Shown one piece after another: positions 57,388-64,000 of a stretch of 64,000 bases of DNA (position 1 is the first letter of the stretch; each line of letters begins with the position of its first letter). Location: assembly GCA_963788185.1 (NCBI GenBank), contig CAWBGE010000013.1, positions 62,001 through 126,000 on the forward strand, read 5' to 3'. The notes beneath the pieces were generated by a model. It was not told where the DNA came from and did not search any database. It was given only the letters and a program-made list of their open reading frames with translations. The translations under genes and the position numbers were made by a program. This stretch comes from CAIWHR01 sp963788185. GTDB lineage: Bacteria; Pseudomonadota; Gammaproteobacteria; Burkholderiales; Casimicrobiaceae.

Positions 57388-58052
57388 TCGCCCTCCTGGA
57401 GCTTCTCGAGGTGCTTCAGGTCGAGACTGTCGAACTGCTCGCGGATCTGGAAGAAGAACACGCCCAGGATCAGCATGCCCACCAGCACGTCGAGCGCCAC
57501 GCCGAGTTCGACCACCATCGGCATCCCGTAGGTGGCGCTGGTGGCGGCGAAGAAGAGTCCGTTCTCCATAGCCAGGAACCCGATCACCTGCGGAATCGCC
57601 TTGCGCCGCGTGATCATCATCAGGAACGAGAGCATCACCGACGCCATGGCGATGCCCAGCGTGGCGCGGCTGACCGTCGTCGCGAGCTGCGAGATGGGCA
57701 GCGCCAGGTTGAACGAGAACACCACCAGCACGATCCCGATCAGCATCGTCGTCGGCACGTTGATCAGGCCCTCGACGTCCCAGCGGACATCGAGCCGCCG
57801 GATGAGGCGATGCAGAATCCACGGCAGCAGCACGACCTTGAGCGCCAGCGACAGCCCTGCCGACCAGTACAGGTGCCGCTGGCCGGTGCCGAAGGCGACG
57901 ATGCCGGTCGACAGCGTGAGCGCCAGTCCCTGGGCGGCAAACAGGTTGATGAGCGAAAGCACGCGCCGCTGCGTGAGCATCGAGAACGAAAGCAGCAGCA
58001 GGATTGCCGCGAGGAGGTTGATGATCTGTGCGTAGAGCGGGACGCCGGCCAC
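57384..58052 (-). CDS. Membrane subunit HyfE-like (NuoK-like)
   Basis: 222 residues, seven hydrophobic segments, related to HyfE with a NuoK-like core. GTG 58052 is the only start that precedes the first helix (LYAQIINLLAAILLLLSFSM). The NuoK-like region includes VIGFLAMENGLFFAATSA with the functional glutamate. It overlaps the next gene (TGA/GTG) and follows the HyfC-like gene by four bases. Confidence 0.87.
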   Translation of the reverse strand: MAGVPLYAQIINLLAAILLLLSFSMLTQRRVLSLINLFAAQGLALTLSTGIVAFGTGQRHLYWSAGLSLALKVVLLPWILHRLIRRLDVRWDVEGLINVPTTMLIGIVLVVFSFNLALPISQLATTVSRATLGIAMASVMLSFLMMITRRKAIPQVIGFLAMENGLFFAATSATYGMPMVVELGVALDVLVGMLILGVFFFQIREQFDSLDLKHLEKLQEGE

Positions 58053-58056
58053 GGTC

Positions 58057-59007
58057 TCAGCTTTCGAGCAGCAGGTTGACCAGCATGCCAAGCACCGCCA
58101 GCAGGAACGCGGTGCCGAGAAACTCGGGGGCACGGAAGATGCGCATCTTCGCCGACAGCGTCTCGATCAGCGCGAGCGCAAAGCCGCCGACGGCAAGCGC
58201 CAGGACGAGCGGCGGAATGGCGCCCAGCAGTTCCTGCCAGCCGGCGTCACCGGTCGCAATGCCCAACGGCAGGAACAGCGCGAGACCGATGCAGGAATAG
58301 TTGAACAGCTTGAGCGCGGACGCCCACTCGATCAGCGCCAGGTGCCGCGCCGAGTACTCGAGGATCATCGCTTCGTGGATCATCGTGAGTTCGAGGTGTG
58401 TCGCAGGATTGTCGATCGGAATGCGCGCGTTCTCGGCCAGCGACACCATCACGAAGGCCACGCCGGCGAAGGCGAGGCTGGGGTAGATGGCGAATTCGCG
58501 GTGAACAAAGGTTTCGACGATCGTCGGCAGCGATGTGGAGCCCGAAATGAGCGACGGCGTGAACAGCACCATCAACAGCGCGGGTTCGGCGAGAAAGCCG
58601 ACGAACATCTCGCGCCGCGCCCCGAGCGAGCCGAATGCGGTGCCGATGTCCATCGCGGCCAGCGCGATGAAGACGCGCGCGAGCGCGAAAATGCCCACCA
58701 GCGCGATCGCATCGGCCGCCGCGGCGAACGGCAGCGCCGTCGACAGCGAAGGCACGATCGCCGCTGCGCAGCACATCGCGCCGAAGACGAAGTAGGGCGC
58801 CATGCGGAAGATCGGCGACGCGTTGTGCGCGACGATGGCGTCCTTGTGAAAGAGCTTCCGTATCGTCTGGTAAGGCAGGAACAGCGACGGCGCGGACTTG
58901 TTCTGCAGCCAGGCGCGGCATTGGTTGATCCAGCCGACCAGCAGCGGCGCCAGCACCAGCGCGACGACGAGCTGGAGCAGTTGCGAAAGGATGTCGAAGG
59001 CGCTCAT
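58057..59007 (-). CDS. Quinone-site membrane subunit HyfC/NuoH-like
   Basis: 316 residues, eight helices, related to HycD/HyfC and NuoH. Landmarks: GWINQCRAWLQNK, ARVFIALAAMDIGTAFGSLG, ENARIPIDNPATHLELTM and IHEAMILEYSARHLA. ATG 59007 overlaps the HyfB-like stop (ATGA). This subunit anchors the peripheral module to the membrane and forms the quinone tunnel in related complexes. Confidence 0.92.
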   Translation of the reverse strand: MSAFDILSQLLQLVVALVLAPLLVGWINQCRAWLQNKSAPSLFLPYQTIRKLFHKDAIVAHNASPIFRMAPYFVFGAMCCAAAIVPSLSTALPFAAAADAIALVGIFALARVFIALAAMDIGTAFGSLGARREMFVGFLAEPALLMVLFTPSLISGSTSLPTIVETFVHREFAIYPSLAFAGVAFVMVSLAENARIPIDNPATHLELTMIHEAMILEYSARHLALIEWASALKLFNYSCIGLALFLPLGIATGDAGWQELLGAIPPLVLALAVGGFALALIETLSAKMRIFRAPEFLGTAFLLAVLGMLVNLLLES

Positions 59008-61004
59008 CGGACGAAGAACAGCAGCGCCAGCAAGGTGCAGAAGCTGTAGGTGAGATACGCCGAAATGCGCCCCTGCTGCAACAGGCCGACCAGGCGGGCC
59101 AGCACCTCGGTGACGTGCGCGATCGGCAGGTAGAGCCAATGCCACGCGTGGTCGTCGGCTTTCACCGAATACCTGGGCGCAGCGTCGAAAGGCGACGGCA
59201 ATTGTCGCTCGATGCGAAAGAACGGCTCGAAGATCTGCCGAATCGGCTGGCCGAAGCCCTCCGCCGTATCCTGCATCCGGTGCGTCTGGGCCGGGAAGCC
59301 GCAGTCCCACGCCGGGCCGCGCCGCAGTCGTCCGTGGTAGAAGCGGCGAACGATCACCATGGTGAGCAGCACCGAGGCGGCGATGACCGCGAGCACGATC
59401 AGCGGGCTGTAGCTCGCGCGGTCGGGACGAATCGGTGAAATCAGCAGCCAGTCGCCGACGAGCTCTCCGCCCGCCGCCACGCCGATCAGCGTCGCGGTGA
59501 CGGAACCCAGCATCTCGATGACGGCAAAGGGAAATACACCCAGCAGGACGCAACCTGCGGCGAGCCAGGCGAGCGCGGCACGCTCGTACCGGCCCGCGTC
59601 GCGGGCGTTCGCCAGCGAGGGCTCGCGCGGCTGCCCGAGGAATATCACACCGTAGAACTTGACCATCACGTAGGCGGCAAGCGCAGCCGCCAGCACCAGC
59701 GCGGCGGCCGCGAGCGGCACCAGCATGTTCACGAACGACTGAGGCAGGCTCGGGGTGAACAGGAACGCCTGCAACAGCAGCCACTCGGAGACGAATCCGT
59801 TGAGGGGCGGCAGGCCCGCAATCGCGAGCGCCCCCACGAGGGCGAGCCACGCGACCCACGGCATCCGATGGATGAGGCCGCCCAGCTTGCCGAGGCTGCG
59901 CTCCTTGGTCGCGTGCAGCACCGATCCCGTCGCCAGAAACAGCAGGCTCTTGAAGAACGCGTGGTTCAGCGCGTGGTAGAGCGCGGCGGTGAGCGCGAGC
60001 GTGGCGAGCTGGACCTTGTCGTGGGCCTTGAACACGATCGCCAGGCCGATGCCGGCGACGATGAGGCCGATGTTCTCGATCGACGAATACGCAAGCAGCC
60101 GCTTCATGTCGCTCTGCACGCAGGCGAAGATGACGCCGAACAGCGCGGTGAAAAGGCCCAGCACCAGTGCGGTGATGCCCCACCACCAGAGCTGCGTGTC
60201 GAGGAGGTCGAAGGTGACGCGCAGAAGGCCGTAGATCGCGGTTTTCAGCATCACTCCGCTCATCAGCGCCGACACCGGGGAGGGCGCGGCGGGATGGGCT
60301 TCGGGCAGCCACACGTGCAGCGGAAAGAGCCCTGCCTTGGCGCCGAACCCGAACAGCGCCAGGAAGAAGGCCGCCGTCGCTCCCATCCCCGTAAGATGCG
60401 TCGCCCGCATGGCGTCGAAGGTGTAGTCGCCCCGGCCGCCCTGCAAGGCGCCGAAGCACAGCAGGATCGCGATCGCACCGACGTGCGCGATCAGCAGATA
60501 GAGAAAGCCGGCGCGGCGAATCTCGGGCAAGCGGTGATCGGTGGTCACCAGGAAGAACGAGGCCAGCGCCATCGTCTCCCAGGCCACCATGAACACGTAG
60601 GCATCGTCGGCCACCAGCACCAGCGCCATCGCCGCGAGAAAGACGTGGTACTCGAGGCAGAGCAGTCCGGGTGCGGTGCCGGCACCGGCGCGGAAATAGC
60701 CGACCGAAAACACCGAGATCGCCGCACTCACGACACCCAGCAGCAACAGGAAGAAGGCGGACAGCGCGTCGAGCCGCAGATGGAACGGCAGATCGGGAAG
60801 CCCCAGCGGCAACACCACCGACTGCGGTCCGCCACCGATGGCGACGAAGGCGACCACCGCGAGCGCCAGGGCGATTGCCGCGCCGATCGGGAACAGCACC
60901 CGGCTCACGAACACGAAATGGCGCGGGCGCACGATGCCCAGCACGCCGGTGATCACCCAGGCGGCGATCAGTGCGACCACGAGGTCGAGTGCGGTCAAAG
61001 CCAT
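59004..61004 (-). CDS. Proton-pump-type membrane subunit HyfB-like
   Basis: 666 residues with about sixteen hydrophobic segments, first gene of the six-gene unit (order B-C-E-F-G-I). The antiporter-fold signatures are GAKAGLFPLHVWLPEAHPAA, the SPVSALMSGVMLKTAIYGLL block, and LAYSSIENIGLIVAGIGLAI. ATG 61004 follows metG by 42 bases on the same strand, so metG and the complex may share a transcript. No ferredoxin-type (HyfA/H) or HyfD gene is present. Confidence 0.93.
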   Translation of the reverse strand: MALTALDLVVALIAAWVITGVLGIVRPRHFVFVSRVLFPIGAAIALALAVVAFVAIGGGPQSVVLPLGLPDLPFHLRLDALSAFFLLLLGVVSAAISVFSVGYFRAGAGTAPGLLCLEYHVFLAAMALVLVADDAYVFMVAWETMALASFFLVTTDHRLPEIRRAGFLYLLIAHVGAIAILLCFGALQGGRGDYTFDAMRATHLTGMGATAAFFLALFGFGAKAGLFPLHVWLPEAHPAAPSPVSALMSGVMLKTAIYGLLRVTFDLLDTQLWWWGITALVLGLFTALFGVIFACVQSDMKRLLAYSSIENIGLIVAGIGLAIVFKAHDKVQLATLALTAALYHALNHAFFKSLLFLATGSVLHATKERSLGKLGGLIHRMPWVAWLALVGALAIAGLPPLNGFVSEWLLLQAFLFTPSLPQSFVNMLVPLAAAALVLAAALAAYVMVKFYGVIFLGQPREPSLANARDAGRYERAALAWLAAGCVLLGVFPFAVIEMLGSVTATLIGVAAGGELVGDWLLISPIRPDRASYSPLIVLAVIAASVLLTMVIVRRFYHGRLRRGPAWDCGFPAQTHRMQDTAEGFGQPIRQIFEPFFRIERQLPSPFDAAPRYSVKADDHAWHWLYLPIAHVTEVLARLVGLLQQGRISAYLTYSFCTLLALLFFVR

Positions 61005-61046
61005 CCGTGTCGGATCGTCGGCGGGGGCATGCTGCCGGTCAGGGAA

Positions 61047-63173
61047 TCACTGCACGCGCATGCCCGGCAGGGCACCGCTGTCGGGTGCCAGCAGGAAGAT
61101 GCCCGGTCCGTCGCCCGAGGCGGCGAGCACCATGCCCTCGGACAGTCCGAACTTCATCTTCCGCGGCGCGAGGTTGGCCACCATCGGCGTCAGGCGACCG
61201 ACCAGCTGCTCTGGCCGGTAGGCCGACTTGATGCCGGCGAACACGGTGCGGTGTCGACCTTCGCCGACATCCAGCGTGAGCTTCAGCAGCTTGGCCGCAC
61301 CCTCGACGTGCTCGGCGCCGACGATGCGGGCGATGCGAAGATCGATGCGGGCGAAGTCGTCAATGCTGATGGTCGCAGCGTCCGCGTCGGCGTGGGGCGG
61401 CGCGGCGCGACCCGGCGGCGTCGGATCCGGGTTTGCATTGGCCGCGGCGGAAAGCTTCGCGGTCGACGACTGTGCCGCTGCCTTGGGCCCCTCGAGCAGC
61501 GCGTCGATCGCCTTCGCGTCGATGCGCGTCACCAGGTGCTCGTAGGACTTGCAGTGCGACAGCAGGCGGACGTTGTCCCACTCCAGCGCGTTCTCGTTGA
61601 GGAAGCTCGACACGCGTTCGGCCGTCACCGGAAGGATCGGTGCCAGGTACTTGGTCAGCAGGAAGAATGCGTTGAGGCTGACGCTGCAGATCTGGTGCAG
61701 CCGCTCGCGGAAACCCGCGCCGGTCGCCATCGCCTTGGCGAGTTCCCATGGCTTCTCCGCGTCGACGTACTGGTTGACGAGGTCGGCGAGATGCATGATC
61801 TCGCGCACCGCCTTGCCGAACTCGCGCTCTTCGTAAGCGCGGGCGATGCCCGGCTGGGCAAGGCGCAAGGTCTGCAGCAGCGCTTCCTCGGGGGCCTCCC
61901 ACGAGGTGGTCAGGTGGCCGTCGAAGTGCCGGGATACGAAATTGGCGGCGCGACTCGCGATGTTGACGTATTTGCCGACGAGGTCGCTGTTGACGCGGGC
62001 GACAAAGTCATCGGGGTTGAAATCGAGATCCTCGACCCGGGCATTGAGCTTGGCGGCGAGGTAGTAGCGCAGCCACTCCGGATTGAGTCCCTGATCGAGA
62101 TACACGTCCGGGCTGATTCCCGTGCCGCGCGACTTCGACATCTTCTCGCCGGAGAAGGTGATGAAGCCGTGTACGAAGACGTTGTCGGGCACCTTGTACG
62201 GGGCGCCTGCGAACTTGAGCATCGCCGGCCAGAACAGCGTGTGGAAATAGATGATGTCCTTGCCGATGAAGTGGTATTGATCGACGTCGTCGCCCGCCAG
62301 GAACTGCGCGAAATCGATGCCGAGCCGGGCGAGATGCGCTTTCAGGCTGGCGAGGTAGCCGATCGGCGCATCGAGCCAGACGTAGAAATACTTGCCGGGC
62401 GCGTCCGGGATCGGAATGCCGAAATACGGCGCGTCGCGCGAGATGTCCCAGTCCGAAAGGCCCTTGTCGCCGCCGAGCCACTCCAGCGCCTTGTTGGCAA
62501 CTTCCGGTTGCAGTCTCCCGCTTTGCGTCCATTCGCGCAGGAAATCGGCGCACACAGGGTCGGAGAGGCGGAAGAAATAATGCTCCGACGATTTGCGCAC
62601 CGGTGCCGCGCCGGAGATCGTCGAGTACGGGTTTTTGAGTTCCGTCGGGGCGTAGACCGCTCCACAGGCTTCGCAGGAATCGCCGTACTGGTCCTTTGCC
62701 CCGCACTTGGGGCACTCGCCCTTGATGTAGCGATCGGGCAGGAACATCGCCTTGACCGGGTCGAAGAACTGCTCGACCGAGCGCGTGGTGATCAGCGACG
62801 GTGCGCGGTCGCGGAGCTTGCGGAAGATGTCCTGCGAAAGTTCGGTGTTCTCGGGCGAGTCGGTCGAATGCCAGTGGTCGAAGCTGATGTGGAATCCGGC
62901 GAGATGCTTCGGGCGCGTCGCGGCGATCCGCGTCACCAGTTCCTGCGGGGTCACGCGTTCGGCCTCCGCCTTGAGCATGATCGGCGCGCCGTGCGTGTCG
63001 TCGGCGCAGACGAAGTGCACCTCGTGCCCCTGCATCCGCTGGAAGCGCACCCAGATGTCGGCCTGGATGTACTCCATGATGTGGCCGATGTGGAACGGGC
63101 CATTGGCGTAAGGCAGCGCCGTCGTCACGAAGAGGCGACGGCGATGGGGTGTTCGCGAGGGAGTGACGGACAT
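61047..63173 (-). CDS. metG: Methionyl-tRNA synthetase
   Basis: 708 residues, class I. HIGH-type motif PYANGPFHIGHIMEYIQADI, zinc-binding CPKCGAKDQYGDSCEACG (four cysteines), KMSKS motif SGEKMSKSRGTG, a helical anticodon domain, and a C-terminal tRNA-binding (OB) domain from about residue 600 (IDLRIARIVGAEHVEGAAKL). The dimeric, long type of enzyme. ATG 63173 matches the family start (MSVTPSRTPHRRR); an upstream ATG at 63251 adds non-conserved sequence. Divergent from the apbC gene. Confidence 0.96.
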   Translation of the reverse strand: MSVTPSRTPHRRRLFVTTALPYANGPFHIGHIMEYIQADIWVRFQRMQGHEVHFVCADDTHGAPIMLKAEAERVTPQELVTRIAATRPKHLAGFHISFDHWHSTDSPENTELSQDIFRKLRDRAPSLITTRSVEQFFDPVKAMFLPDRYIKGECPKCGAKDQYGDSCEACGAVYAPTELKNPYSTISGAAPVRKSSEHYFFRLSDPVCADFLREWTQSGRLQPEVANKALEWLGGDKGLSDWDISRDAPYFGIPIPDAPGKYFYVWLDAPIGYLASLKAHLARLGIDFAQFLAGDDVDQYHFIGKDIIYFHTLFWPAMLKFAGAPYKVPDNVFVHGFITFSGEKMSKSRGTGISPDVYLDQGLNPEWLRYYLAAKLNARVEDLDFNPDDFVARVNSDLVGKYVNIASRAANFVSRHFDGHLTTSWEAPEEALLQTLRLAQPGIARAYEEREFGKAVREIMHLADLVNQYVDAEKPWELAKAMATGAGFRERLHQICSVSLNAFFLLTKYLAPILPVTAERVSSFLNENALEWDNVRLLSHCKSYEHLVTRIDAKAIDALLEGPKAAAQSSTAKLSAAANANPDPTPPGRAAPPHADADAATISIDDFARIDLRIARIVGAEHVEGAAKLLKLTLDVGEGRHRTVFAGIKSAYRPEQLVGRLTPMVANLAPRKMKFGLSEGMVLAASGDGPGIFLLAPDSGALPGMRVQ

Positions 63174-63241
63174 CGGAGCGAACCTCGGGTGCGACGCGTG
63201 GGGGCGCACAAAAAACCCTGTACGCTGTGCGGCAAAACGCG

Positions 63242-63297
63242 ATTCTAGCAAAGCGGGTGTGCCGCGAATATCGAAGCCCTCCGTTTTTCGCTAGAAT
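63242..63297. promoter_or_regulatory. Mirror-image -10 elements between metG and apbC
   Basis: ATTCTAGC (63242-63249) and GCTAGAAT (63290-63297) are exact inverted repeats 40 bases apart. Each contains TAGAAT reading outward, a good -10 hexamer: for metG on the minus strand and for the apbC gene on the plus strand. Convincing -35 boxes are not seen. Confidence 0.4.
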
Positions 63298-63343
63298 TGA
63301 GCGCTTTTCGCATCCCATTCCCTCTTTCAGAACGGAGTCTTTA

Positions 63344-64000
63344 ATGGCCATCACCGAGGCCGACATCCAGGGCCGCCTGCGCGCGCTCGTCGATCCCAAC
63401 ACCGGCAAGGATTTCGTGAGCGGGAAGGCGGTGAAGAAGATCGCCATCGCCGGCAGCGATGTGACCGTCGACGTGCAGCTGGGCTATCCTGCCAGGACCC
63501 AGCACGAGGCGCTGCGCAAACTGATCGCCGGCGACATTGCCGCGCTTTCGGGGGTCGGACGGGTCACCGTCAACATCGCGCAGAAGATCACCTCCCACGC
63601 CGTGCAGCGCGGCGTCAAGCTCGTGCCGGGGGTCAAGAACATCATCGCCATCGCGTCCGGCAAGGGAGGCGTCGGCAAGTCGACGACTGCCGTCAACCTG
63701 GCGCTGGCGCTGGCCGCCGAGGGCGCGGCCGTCGGCGTGCTCGACGCCGACATCTACGGCCCTTCGCAACCGACGATGCTGGGCATCACCGGGCGTCCCG
63801 AATCGAACGACGGCAAGACGCTCGAGCCGCTCGAGGCCTGGGGGCTGCAGGCGATGTCGATCGGATTCCTGATCGACGTGGACACGCCGATGGTCTGGCG
63901 GGGGCCGATGGTGACGCAGGCGCTGGAGCAGTTGCTGACCGACACCAATTGGCGCGACCTCGATTACCTGATCGTCGACATGCCGCCCGGCACCGGGGAC
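63344..64000 (+). CDS. apbC: Iron-sulfur carrier ATPase, Mrp/ApbC family (3' end outside window)
   Basis: 219 codons are visible and the gene runs off the right edge. An N-terminal MIP18-like (DUF59) domain, GRLRALVDPNTGKDFVSGKA, precedes the P-loop ATPase domain with deviant Walker A IASGKGGVGKSTTAVNLALA, then VLDADIYGPSQPTMLG and MPPGTGD at the edge. Mrp/ApbC proteins bind and deliver Fe-S clusters. ATG 63344 is supported by AACGGAG at 63331-63337. Family clear; it is the usual neighbour of metG. Confidence 0.95.
   Translation, partial: MAITEADIQGRLRALVDPNTGKDFVSGKAVKKIAIAGSDVTVDVQLGYPARTQHEALRKLIAGDIAALSGVGRVTVNIAQKITSHAVQRGVKLVPGVKNIIAIASGKGGVGKSTTAVNLALALAAEGAAVGVLDADIYGPSQPTMLGITGRPESNDGKTLEPLEAWGLQAMSIGFLIDVDTPMVWRGPMVTQALEQLLTDTNWRDLDYLIVDMPPGTGD

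Noticed and set aside
58057..61004. Long frame joining the HyfB- and HyfC-like genes into one 800-codon protein
   Set aside because: The part before 59007 is an off-frame shadow of the HyfB-like gene (Arg-rich). The two genes are separate and overlap by ATGA.

Overview
This window is GC-rich chromosomal DNA of a betaproteobacterium, probably Burkholderiales or a relative. The evidence is a Bug-type tripartite tricarboxylate receptor, a TRAP receptor, the radC-rpmB-rpmG and uvrA/MFS/ssb neighbourhoods, purN-purM divergent from hda, and an MnmA/NudJ pair. I see no rRNA or tRNA gene, CRISPR array, prophage or full insertion sequence. Most genes are intact, closely packed and often overlap by ATGA, GTGA or TGATG.

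Layout. 1-10646: end of a TRAP receptor gene, then a transcription unit with an OplAH-like 5-oxoprolinase/hydantoinase, a Gcr-family membrane protein, a glutathione peroxidase and two tandem 609-residue family-5 solute-binding proteins without permeases. 10647-16029: a structured leader before an MFS exporter, a lipoprotein with an HERRH motif, a 162-bp MITE-like element, an acetylornithine-type aminotransferase with RidA, and a Bug receptor. 16231-20544: an RND efflux pair. 20581-28613: a glycerol-3-phosphate cluster (ugpBAEC, divergent ugpQ, an MFS gene, glpK). 28759-33161: DUF2889 gene, sucCD, a PP2C phosphatase and an FHA protein. 33162-36009: a sigma54-driven type IV pilin gene with a frameshift, an RHH/Doc toxin-antitoxin pair, dut, and a DUF4160/DUF2442 pair. 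36063-45429: coaBC, radC, rpmBG, desaturase (frameshifted), mscS, rsmB-like, DUF3108, purN and purM. 45702-53752: hda, an Ala/Lys-rich protein (frameshifted), nudJ (frameshifted), mnmA, ssb, MFS and uvrA. 53838-61004: a six-gene Hyf/NuoL-like membrane complex whose large subunit lacks the NiFe-binding cysteines (an Ehr-type complex). 61047-64000: metG divergent from the apbC/Mrp gene.

The most unusual signal is in small repeats, not genes. A 73-nt repeat occurs twice (27065-27137 and 47632-47704). Each copy begins exactly at the TGA stop codon of an unrelated gene (glpK, nudJ), and the two copies differ by compensatory changes that preserve an 8-bp hairpin stem. A MITE-like element sits in the TAG stop codon of the aminotransferase gene, and an inverted REP pair overlaps the TAG stop of the hyfI-like gene. 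Three unrelated repeat families are therefore positioned on stop codons.

Four genes (pilA, desaturase, Ala/Lys-rich, nudJ) carry single-base frameshifts that restore a family-typical protein when corrected. This may be sequencing or assembly error, or real gene decay or phase switching; the sequence alone cannot decide.
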